Shown here: piece by piece, positions 1 to 4,863 of the stretch
Position numbering within the stretch: position 1 is the first letter of the stretch
Layout of the letters: each line of letters starts with the position of its first letter
Assembly: GCA_013694635.1 (NCBI GenBank)
Contig: JACDCA010000597.1
Coordinates: 1-5,286 of the forward strand
Origin: Acidobacteriota bacterium
GTDB taxonomy: Bacteria > Acidobacteriota > Vicinamibacteria > Vicinamibacterales > 2-12-FULL-66-21
Length of the DNA: 5,286 nucleotides
Direction of reading: 5' to 3'
The notes under the pieces: generated by a model
The model's input: the letters and a program-made list of their open reading frames with translations, nothing else
What the model was told of the DNA's origin: nothing
The model's database searches: none
Position numbers and translations under genes: made by a program

Positions 1-358
1 GCGACTGTGTCGGTGGCAGGCGCATGTCCGGCGGCTTTGGATACAAACCCACCCCGATACTGGTTTCGCCGCTGCCGTCGTTGCCATGACACGCGGCGCA
101 GTGATCCGCATAGTGGGACAGCCCGGCGGCCAATACCTCACTCGTGACGGGGACGGGATTCTTCAACTTCCGATCGCCGCTCGGCACCGCCAGCTTGCGC
201 ATGGTTCGCGCTATGAAGGTTTCAAGCGCTCCGGGCTCCGCCTTTGCGCTGATACCCTGCGAGCCAATCCACAGGAACATCGCGGCGGCAGCTGCGGCTC
301 CCACCACCGCCAGCAACAAGGCCGCTTTCAGAACAGGCCGCAGGTTCCACGCTTTCAT
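1..358 (-). CDS. c-type cytochrome, N-terminal part (C-terminus beyond window edge)
   Basis: Translating the minus strand from ATG at 358 gives 119 open residues running off the left edge. Residues about 8-31 form a hydrophobic segment (KAALLLAVVG, then an alanine run and MFLWIG) after a basic start (MKAWNLR). This is a membrane anchor or signal peptide; a possible signal peptidase site is AKA at 38-40. The haem-attachment motif C87-A-A-C90-H91 sits in HYADHCAACHGNDGSG, typical of class I-like monohaem cytochromes with a CxxCH followed by GxxGxG. The distal Met ligand would lie in the missing part. The haem side should be periplasmic. The gene starts 16 bases after the stop of the upstream YHS-like gene on the same strand, so the two are probably cotranscribed. 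The Shine-Dalgarno signal is weak (GAG about 7 bases upstream). It may carry electrons to or from a periplasmic partner, or belong to an oxidase or dehydrogenase encoded further left. Family assignment is secure; specific function is unknown. Confidence 0.88.
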   Translation of the reverse strand, partial: MKAWNLRPVLKAALLLAVVGAAAAAAMFLWIGSQGISAKAEPGALETFIARTMRKLAVPSGDRKLKNPVPVTSEVLAAGLSHYADHCAACHGNDGSGETSIGVGLYPKPPDMRLPPTQS

Positions 359-374
359 CGCGTGCTCGCGCGTA

Positions 375-1151
375 TCACCGAGGATGCTTCTTCAAGTATG
401 CGGCGGGATTCTTACGGAAGTCGTCGCGCGTCCTCGTGGAACAGAAGTAGTAAACCTTGCGCTCGTAGACCGCCTTTGGCGCCGTGGCCTGGCCCACGTT
501 GTCCGGGCAGGCGGGATCTGCGATGCGTTCCGCCATGTTCACCGGCAGCATCGCTTCCCCCGGTGCTGGCGCGGCGTCGTCGCTCGTCTTCGGCGGAGCG
601 CCGGCCATGGCCATCTTCGAATGATCCATCCCGGCCATCGGTTCCGCCGGCTTCGCGCCAGGTTTGGCGGGCTTCGTTCCGGGCGCCGGCTTCCCCATCG
701 CCATCTTCGAGTGGTCCATCCCCGCCATCGCGTCGACCGGCTTCGCGCCAGGCCTGGCGGGCGTCGCTCCCGGCGCCGGCTTCCCCATCGCCATCTTCGA
801 GTGGTCCATCCCCGCCATCGCGTCCGCCGGGGGCGCGGCAGCGGGCGTCCTCGTCACGGCGGCCCGGCAGGTAAAGAGCTGGGCCTGCGCCGCGCCGACT
901 GCCCGTTGCAGATCAGCCAACCTCTCCGCGGTACCGCTTTCTCTTGACGCGCTCTCGAACCTCGTGCTGGCGGCCTCGACGATGGCGAGCGCCTTCCGGC
1001 CCCCCTCTGCGCAGGCTGGATTGGACGCAGCCGAAGCCGTCATACCCGCCATCTGGTGACCCTCGTGCTGCGCGTACGCATCGGCGACTGCGATCGACAT
1101 GGCGACGAGGATGATCGGAAGACGTCTGGTCATGGTTCTTCGCGGACTCAT
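375..1151 (-). CDS. exported Met/His-repeat protein with C-terminal YHS-like domain, probable copper binding
   Basis: This 258-residue protein has four parts. (1) A signal peptide: basic start, hydrophobic LPIILVAMSIAVADA, likely cleavage after AYA at 25-27. (2) An Ala-rich, probably helical region at about 45-100, with Cys47 and Cys95. (3) A low-complexity Pro/Ala/Lys-rich region at 110-183 with an exact 30-residue period, each unit carrying MAGMDHSKMAM; further Met/His lie at the mature N-terminus (HEGHQMAGM). (4) A YHS-like domain at about 211-258: DPACPDN, then VYYFCS and FRKNPAAYLKKH. MDHSKM-type clusters are known from copper-resistance proteins such as PcoA/CopA and PcoB/CopB, and YHS domains occur with metal-transport proteins. 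Periplasmic copper binding or buffering is therefore inferred, not shown. The usual second Cys of YHS (CSxxC) is absent here (CSTRT). Met7 (ATG at 1133) also gives a good signal peptide and could be the true start; neither start has a strong Shine-Dalgarno. It heads a minus-strand operon with the cytochrome and is divergent from the regulator. Confidence 0.85.
   Translation of the reverse strand: MSPRRTMTRRLPIILVAMSIAVADAYAQHEGHQMAGMTASAASNPACAEGGRKALAIVEAASTRFESASRESGTAERLADLQRAVGAAQAQLFTCRAAVTRTPAAAPPADAMAGMDHSKMAMGKPAPGATPARPGAKPVDAMAGMDHSKMAMGKPAPGTKPAKPGAKPAEPMAGMDHSKMAMAGAPPKTSDDAAPAPGEAMLPVNMAERIADPACPDNVGQATAPKAVYERKVYYFCSTRTRDDFRKNPAAYLKKHPR
603..824 (-). repeat. 90-bp in-frame tandem repeat encoding MAGMDHSKMAM units (about 2.5 copies)
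   Basis: Within the YHS-like gene, two full 90-base units (735-824 and 645-734) and a partial third (603-644) encode residues 110-139, 140-169 and 170-183. Each begins [DE]-[AP]-MAGMDHSKMAM. The full units continue as GKPAPG, two variable residues, PA, one variable residue, PGAKP. The first two copies are identical over 53 bases (682-734 against 772-824), including wobble positions, which points to recent duplication or gene conversion. The third copy has diverged more at DNA level while keeping the MAGMDHSKMAM peptide. Confidence 0.95.
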
Positions 1152-1227
1152 GCGTTGCTCACTGCGTGTCCTGCGCTGGTACTATCGTAAGGCTCGCGTT
1201 CCCCGATAACGGCCACGCGCAACAACG

Positions 1228-1245
1228 TGAACACAATTTAATGTG
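1228..1245. promoter_or_regulatory. putative regulator box, copy 1 (TGAACACAATTTAATGTG)
   Basis: The AT-rich core contains a perfect short inverted repeat, CACA (1232-1235), six bases ATTTAA, then TGTG (1242-1245). Its first 15 bases match the element at 3408-3422 at 14 positions. It resembles in style the ACAAT...TGTCA dyads recognised by CusR/PcoR-type regulators, recalled from general knowledge. It lies about 12 bases upstream of the proposed -35 of the regulator gene, a usual place for an OmpR-family activator, and could also serve the minus-strand operon. Binding by the neighbouring regulator is inferred. Confidence 0.55.
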
Positions 1246-1256
1246 ACCCTGCGTTG

Positions 1257-1285
1257 CTGGCACAGCGCGTGGCGCGCGCTACAAT
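1257..1285 (+). promoter_or_regulatory. candidate sigma70-type promoter for the response regulator
   Basis: CTGGCA (1257-1262, 4 of 6 matches to TTGACA) is followed after 17 bases by TACAAT (1280-1285, 5 of 6 matches to TATAAT). The transcript would start near 1292, leaving a leader of about 34 bases to the ATG at 1326. The GTG/TTG-type start possible near 1254 would then be upstream of the transcript and is unlikely. Confidence 0.5.
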
Positions 1286-1325
1286 CGCGTCTCCGGACAT
1301 GGCACACCCAGCAACCGACCCAGCC

Positions 1326-2015
1326 ATGCGTGTGCTGCTGGTTGAGGATGAGCCGAAGCTCGCCGCCTTGATCCACAAAGGGCTCACCGAAGACGCCTTT
1401 ACCGTCGAGACGGCGCCCGACGGAGAAACGGCGCTCGAACTCGTCCGGTCAAATTCCTACGACATAGTCATTCTCGACATCATGCTGCCGGGGATAGATG
1501 GGTTCGCGGTGTGTGAGGGGATCCGCGCCTCGCACCTGGACGTCCCCATTCTCATGCTGTCGGCCCGCGGCATGATCGAGGATCGTGTTCGTGGCCTCGA
1601 CACCGGTGCGGACGACTATCTGACGAAACCCTTCGCGTTTTCAGAGCTCAGCGCACGGATGCGCGCCCTTCTGCGCCGGCAGCCCGCGGGAGCCTTTCTG
1701 GTGCTGACAGTGGCCGACGTCATACTGGATCCCGTTCGGCGCGTCGTGACCCGCAGCGGCAGGCGACTGGACCTGACGCAGAAAGAACTCGCGTTGCTGG
1801 AATACCTGATGCGGAACGCCGGCCAGGTGCTTACCCGAGCCATGATTGCCGAGCAGGTCTGGGACGTCACCTGGGACCGTCTGACCAACGTGATCGACGT
1901 GTTCATCAACCACCTGAGGAAGAAACTCGAAGAGGCCGGGGAACCGCGGTTGATTCACGCGGTCCGCGGCGTCGGCTACGTGATGCGGAGCGCCGACGAA
2001 CGTGCGGATGCTTGA
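1326..2015 (+). CDS. OmpR/PhoB-family response regulator (CusR/CopR-like)
   Basis: The 229-residue protein has the full length and order of the family. Receiver domain, about 1-118: acidic pocket E7/D8, phosphoacceptor D51 in DIVILDIMLPGIDG, S79, and K101 in LTKPFAFSEL. Winged-helix DNA-binding domain, about 128-221: LTQKELALLEYLMRN, then TNVIDVFINHLRKKL as recognition helix, ending in the wing IHAVRGVGYVM. When phosphorylated by the adjoining kinase it should bind promoter DNA in the cytoplasm. Start choice: ATG 1326 gives the standard MRVLLVEDE opening. ATG 1299 would add nine residues (MAHPATDPA) and lies only about 7 bases from the predicted transcript start; neither has a convincing Shine-Dalgarno. 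It overlaps the kinase gene. Its gene context (multicopper oxidase, outer-membrane factor, Met/His-rich protein) suggests copper or silver sensing; that specificity is inferred. Likely autoregulated through the box at 1228-1245. Confidence 0.93.
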   Translation: MRVLLVEDEPKLAALIHKGLTEDAFTVETAPDGETALELVRSNSYDIVILDIMLPGIDGFAVCEGIRASHLDVPILMLSARGMIEDRVRGLDTGADDYLTKPFAFSELSARMRALLRRQPAGAFLVLTVADVILDPVRRVVTRSGRRLDLTQKELALLEYLMRNAGQVLTRAMIAEQVWDVTWDRLTNVIDVFINHLRKKLEEAGEPRLIHAVRGVGYVMRSADERADA

Positions 2016-3399
2016 GAGCCTTCGCGCACGCCTCACTGCATGGTACGTGGCGGTGCTCGCCGTCGCCCTCTGCCTGTTCGCGGCTCTTCTCCATGGCTCG
2101 CTTTCTCAACGGCTCTATGGACATCACGACGACGAACTCTCAACCGAGGCGGAACAGATCACGGCGCTCCTCGTTGACGTCGCTTCCCCCGGCCAGGTTG
2201 CCGCGGCACTGGACAGCGGCGTGGGTGTGGAATCGCTGGTCCTCGTGCTGAATGCTTCGGGCGCGATGGTGTATCGCTCGCAGGCCCTGCGAGACGGCGA
2301 GCCCGCCTTGGCCCGACACGAAGTACTCGTCCACGCCGCCACGATCGGAGCTACTCGCGCACAGTTCTTTACGGCCGTCCTCGAGTCAGCGGGCACCGTC
2401 AGATTCATCTGCCTCCCGCTGCCTAACCCGCGGGGTCTTTACCTGCAGGTGGGCCAGCCGATAGGCGAGGTGGGAGAAACGCTGAGGTTCTTGACGGTTG
2501 CCTCGCTGGTGCTCATTCCGGTGGTGCTGGCGGTAACGGGTTTTGGCGGGCTGGTGATTGCGCGGCGGGCGCTCGCGCCGATGGAGCGGATGCGCACCAC
2601 CCTCGAGACCATTCAGGCGGAAGACCTGTCACGGCGAATCGATGTGCACCCGCGGGAGAGGGAACTGGGGCAACTGGTCGGTACGCTCAACCGTCTGCTC
2701 GATCGACTGGCGCGCGCTTTTGCGTCGCTGCGCGAGTTTGCCGGCGACGCGTCTCACCAGCTGCAGACACCACTCACGGTCATGAAAGGCTCGATTGATG
2801 TCGCACTCTCGGCGCCACGCGATTCGAACACCTACCGCGAAGTGCTCGGGCAGGTGGCACAGGAGGCCGACACGATGTCCGCCATTCTGATGGACTTGCG
2901 CGCGCTGAGCCTTGCCGACGCCCCCGTCCAGTCATCCAGCGGGCCGTCGGTGCACCTGTCCGATATCGTCTCGGAAGCGGCCGACCTCCTCGTTGCGCTG
3001 GCTGAGCCATCCGATCTTGGTGTCGACGTCTCGATCGAGTCCGGTATTTTCATTAGAGGAGACGCCATACGATTGCAGCAGGTGGTGCTCAATCTTGGAG
3101 AGAATGCCGTGAAATACAGCCGTCCCGGAGGGCGGATCACCATCGGCCTTACGCGCGACGGCGCGCAGACCGCGTTGACGGTTTCGGACTCCGGTACCGG
3201 CATCGCGGCAGACGACTTGCCGCACATCTTCGAGCGCTTCTACCGGTCGCGGCGGGCAGGTCAGGGGGCGGACGGAACGGGGCTGGGCCTCGCCATCGCC
3301 CGCCGCATCGTCGAAGCGCACGGGGGCCGGATTGCTGTGGAGAGCCGCGCGGGCGCAGGCGCAGTTTTCACCGTACGCCTCCCGCTTGCGTCGGCCTGA
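2002..3399 (+). CDS. membrane sensor histidine kinase, partner of the response regulator (CusS/CopS-like)
   Basis: The 465-residue transmembrane kinase is laid out as follows: TM1 about 13-32; a periplasmic sensor of roughly 130 residues (33-163); TM2 about 164-187; HAMP about 187-240; HisKA with phosphoacceptor H252 in DASHQLQTPLTV; HATPase with N box NLGENAVKYS (N364, N368), G1 box DSGTG (396-400), F box IFERFY and G2 box GTGLGLAIARRI (425-436). All ATP-binding boxes are intact, so it should be active. The residue after the His is Gln rather than the common Glu/Asp (HQLQTPL for HELRTPL). Two histidines (H41-H42) directly follow TM1, and H106, H111 and C137 are also in the sensor; these are candidate metal ligands only. 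Start: GTG 2002 has GGAG 11 bases upstream (1987-1990); ATG 2008 (MLESLRARLTAW) is equally plausible. Either start lies inside the regulator gene, implying translational coupling. Confidence 0.93.
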   Translation: MRMLESLRARLTAWYVAVLAVALCLFAALLHGSLSQRLYGHHDDELSTEAEQITALLVDVASPGQVAAALDSGVGVESLVLVLNASGAMVYRSQALRDGEPALARHEVLVHAATIGATRAQFFTAVLESAGTVRFICLPLPNPRGLYLQVGQPIGEVGETLRFLTVASLVLIPVVLAVTGFGGLVIARRALAPMERMRTTLETIQAEDLSRRIDVHPRERELGQLVGTLNRLLDRLARAFASLREFAGDASHQLQTPLTVMKGSIDVALSAPRDSNTYREVLGQVAQEADTMSAILMDLRALSLADAPVQSSSGPSVHLSDIVSEAADLLVALAEPSDLGVDVSIESGIFIRGDAIRLQQVVLNLGENAVKYSRPGGRITIGLTRDGAQTALTVSDSGTGIAADDLPHIFERFYRSRRAGQGADGTGLGLAIARRIVEAHGGRIAVESRAGAGAVFTVRLPLASA

Positions 3400-3407
3400 C
3401 GCCGTAA

Positions 3408-3422
3408 TGAAAACAATTTAAT
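3408..3422. promoter_or_regulatory. putative regulator box, copy 2 (TGAAAACAATTTAAT)
   Basis: It matches the element at 1228-1242 at 14 of 15 positions, differing only C to A at the fifth base. The right half of the dyad seen in copy 1 (TGTG) is not kept here; TTCG follows instead. The candidate -10 is about 32 bases from the core start here and about 47 in copy 1, so the spacing differs, or one of the -10 assignments is wrong. A binding role is inferred from recurrence upstream of functionally related genes. Confidence 0.5.
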
Positions 3423-3423
3423 T

Positions 3424-3440
3424 CGGCCGTCGATTGGCCG
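3424..3440. other. 5-bp inverted repeat CGGCC-N7-GGCCG
   Basis: A short perfect inverted repeat lies between the shared box and the candidate -10. It lacks a following T run and is short, so it is a poor terminator. It could be part of an operator or chance in GC-rich DNA. Confidence 0.25.
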
Positions 3441-3465
3441 GCTCTATCCTCGCAAGGATGCTCGT

Positions 3466-3470
3466 GGAGG
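3466..3470 (+). promoter_or_regulatory. strong ribosome-binding site GGAGG of the outer-membrane-factor gene
   Basis: GGAGG lies 7 bases before the ATG at 3478, the first of two adjacent ATG codons (3478 and 3481). The spacing favours the first. The regulator and kinase genes lack such a strong site, suggesting higher translation of the effector gene. Confidence 0.75.
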
Positions 3471-3477
3471 CTTTTGC

Positions 3478-4863
3478 ATGATGTCTCGTTCCGCCGCCGG
3501 CCTGGCCTTGCTGGTGGTGGCGCTAGCCGGCGGAGGCTGCGCTACGCTTGGGCCCGATCGGGGGCGAATAGAAACCGACACGCTGGTCAGCTCGCGCAGC
3601 AACCCTGCGTTGGAGTGGGCGCAATCACCCACTGCGGACGCCGATGCCGCGAGGCTGCGCGAGCAGCCGATGACACCGGTCAACGCCGTCCAGATGGCGC
3701 TCCTGCGGAGCCCGCGACTCCAGCAGGAGTACGCGCGGCTCGGGCTGATCCGTGCGGACGTGCAGGAGGCCATTCAGGTGGCCAACCCCCGCCTGAACGC
3801 CAGACGGCTCTCCGGCGACGGGCTCGTGACGACGACGCTGGGTTTGGCGATGCCCCTCGTCGATCTGCTCGTGCTGCCGAGCCGCGTCCGCCTGGCGCGG
3901 GCCGACTATGAACGCGCGAAGCGCGAAATCGCCGCATCGATTCTGGCCGTGACAGCCGACGTCGAGGCCGGATGGTACGGGTACGTCGGCGCCCAGCAGA
4001 TCGCCGACATGCGCGCGACGGTCGCGAGCGGCATGGCGACGGCGGCTGATCTCGCGCAACGGTTTTTCGAGGCCGGCAACATCAACGAGCTTCAACTAAA
4101 GCAAGAGCAGGCCGCGGCAAGTCAGGCGCGCATCGACGCAGCGCGTGCGCGGGCTGACGCCCAGCGGGCACGTCTGCAGCTCAATACGCTGATCGGACTG
4201 TCAGGCACGGACGCCGACTGGCCTGTGAGCCCGGAACTGCCGACGCCGGTCGCGGAGGAGGATTCGGCCGAGGTCCTGCAGACGTTGAGCCGGAACACCA
4301 ACCTTCAGTTAATGGCTGCCCGGCAAGAGGTGCTCGTCATGGAAGGCGCGCTCGCCGCCACTCGCCGGTTTCGCCTCCTCGGCGGCACCGAGATCGGGTA
4401 CGAGCGCGAGCGTGAGGAGGACGGAGCGCGCCTGAAGGGTCCCACGATCAATCTCGAACTACCGGTGTTCAATCAGGGACAGGCCCGCGTCGCTCGCGCC
4501 CAGGCGCTGCTGGCGCAGTCGCGTGCCCGCCTTGGCCAGCTGGAACTGGCGGCTGGCAATGCGGTGCGCCTCGGCACGGAACGCGTGCGCGTACTGCGAG
4601 CAATCGTGGAGACCCATCGGGACGTCCTGATCCCGCAGCGTGAAAGCGTCGTAGCGCGCAGCCAGGAGCAGCAGAACTACATGATCATCGGGGTGTTCGA
4701 GCTCATACAGGCCAAGCGTCAGGAGTACGACGCTTACCAGAGTTATCTCGAAGCGATCCGCGACTACTGGCTCGCGCGCACCGACCTGTTGCGTGCGGTC
4801 GGTGCCCGCCTGCCAAGCGAATCGATGGCTACCCCTGATCGGAATCCTGGAGGCCAGCGATGA
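3478..4863 (+). CDS. TolC/CusC-like outer-membrane efflux factor
   Basis: The 461-residue protein has the length expected of the outer-membrane efflux protein family. A signal peptide (MMSRSAAGLALLVVALAGGG) precedes Cys21, so it may be a lipoprotein like CusC/OprM, although the lipobox is poor (Gly at -3). Two long repeated halves follow. The first (about 65-240) includes LLRSPRLQQEYARLGLIRADVQEA, the strand-like turn around NPRLNARRL, and the coiled-coil stretch from about 180 to 238 (FFEAGNINELQLKQEQAAAS, ARARADAQRARLQLNTLIGL). The second (about 263-442) repeats the pattern with NTNLQLMAARQEVL, the strand-like segment GPTINLELPVFNQGQARVARA, long Ala/Arg helices, and YMIIGVFELIQAKRQEYDAYQSYLEAI. 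Such trimeric channels normally work with an inner-membrane pump and a periplasmic adaptor; neither is in this window and may lie downstream. The neighbours suggest metal export, probably copper. The stop overlaps the start of the multicopper oxidase gene, so the two are translated together. Confidence 0.92.
   Translation: MMSRSAAGLALLVVALAGGGCATLGPDRGRIETDTLVSSRSNPALEWAQSPTADADAARLREQPMTPVNAVQMALLRSPRLQQEYARLGLIRADVQEAIQVANPRLNARRLSGDGLVTTTLGLAMPLVDLLVLPSRVRLARADYERAKREIAASILAVTADVEAGWYGYVGAQQIADMRATVASGMATAADLAQRFFEAGNINELQLKQEQAAASQARIDAARARADAQRARLQLNTLIGLSGTDADWPVSPELPTPVAEEDSAEVLQTLSRNTNLQLMAARQEVLVMEGALAATRRFRLLGGTEIGYEREREEDGARLKGPTINLELPVFNQGQARVARAQALLAQSRARLGQLELAAGNAVRLGTERVRVLRAIVETHRDVLIPQRESVVARSQEQQNYMIIGVFELIQAKRQEYDAYQSYLEAIRDYWLARTDLLRAVGARLPSESMATPDRNPGGQR
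4849..4853 (+). promoter_or_regulatory. ribosome-binding site GGAGG of the multicopper oxidase, inside the preceding gene
   Basis: GGAGG lies 6 bases before ATG 4860. With the ATGA stop/start overlap at 4860-4863 it fixes the oxidase start and indicates translational coupling to the outer-membrane-factor gene. Confidence 0.8.

Larger units (their letters stand above)
1152..1325. promoter_or_regulatory. divergent intergenic region between the YHS-like gene and the response regulator
   Basis: These 174 bases separate two divergently transcribed genes and must hold promoters for both. They contain an AT-rich element (1228-1245) shared with the outer-membrane-factor promoter and a plausible plus-strand promoter (1257-1285). 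On the minus strand a weak -10-like TACGAT (1184-1189) lies about 33 bases before the start at 1151, with no good -35, as expected of an activated promoter. No RNA gene or terminator was seen. Confidence 0.7.
3400..3477 (+). promoter_or_regulatory. intergenic promoter region before the outer-membrane-factor gene
   Basis: This 78-base gap holds the second copy of the shared AT-rich box (3408-3422), a CGGCC/GGCCG inverted repeat (3424-3440), a weak -10-like TATCCT (3445-3450, no good -35), a small ATCCT-CGCA-AGGAT hairpin (3446-3459) and a strong ribosome-binding site (3466-3470). The weak core promoter together with the box suggests activated transcription separate from the regulator-kinase operon. 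No T-tract terminator follows the kinase gene, so read-through is possible. Confidence 0.5.

Noticed and set aside
86..1059. Long plus-strand open frames (86-874, 144-947, 664-1059) opposite the cytochrome and YHS-like genes, one with its own peptide repeat
   Set aside because: They are antisense shadows in GC-rich DNA. Their Arg/Pro/Ser-rich translations show no domain, their repeats only mirror the 90-base repeat of the real gene, and the minus-strand products have clear signal peptides and motifs.
1254..1325. Upstream extension of the response regulator starting at 1254
   Set aside because: It lies upstream of the likely transcript start, adds 24 residues outside the receiver fold, and overlaps the promoter elements.
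1641..2127. Minus-strand open frames opposite the response regulator and kinase
   Set aside because: Both plus-strand proteins are complete with intact motifs. The antisense translations have no recognisable domains or ribosome-binding sites.
3424..3440. Inverted repeat after the kinase gene as a rho-independent terminator
   Set aside because: The stem is only 5 base pairs and no T run follows it on the plus strand.
3474..4095. Alternative frames over the outer-membrane-factor gene (plus 3474-3911, minus 3625-4095)
   Set aside because: The frame starting at 3478 has the signal peptide, ribosome-binding site and family-typical coiled coils throughout; the others are compositional shadows.
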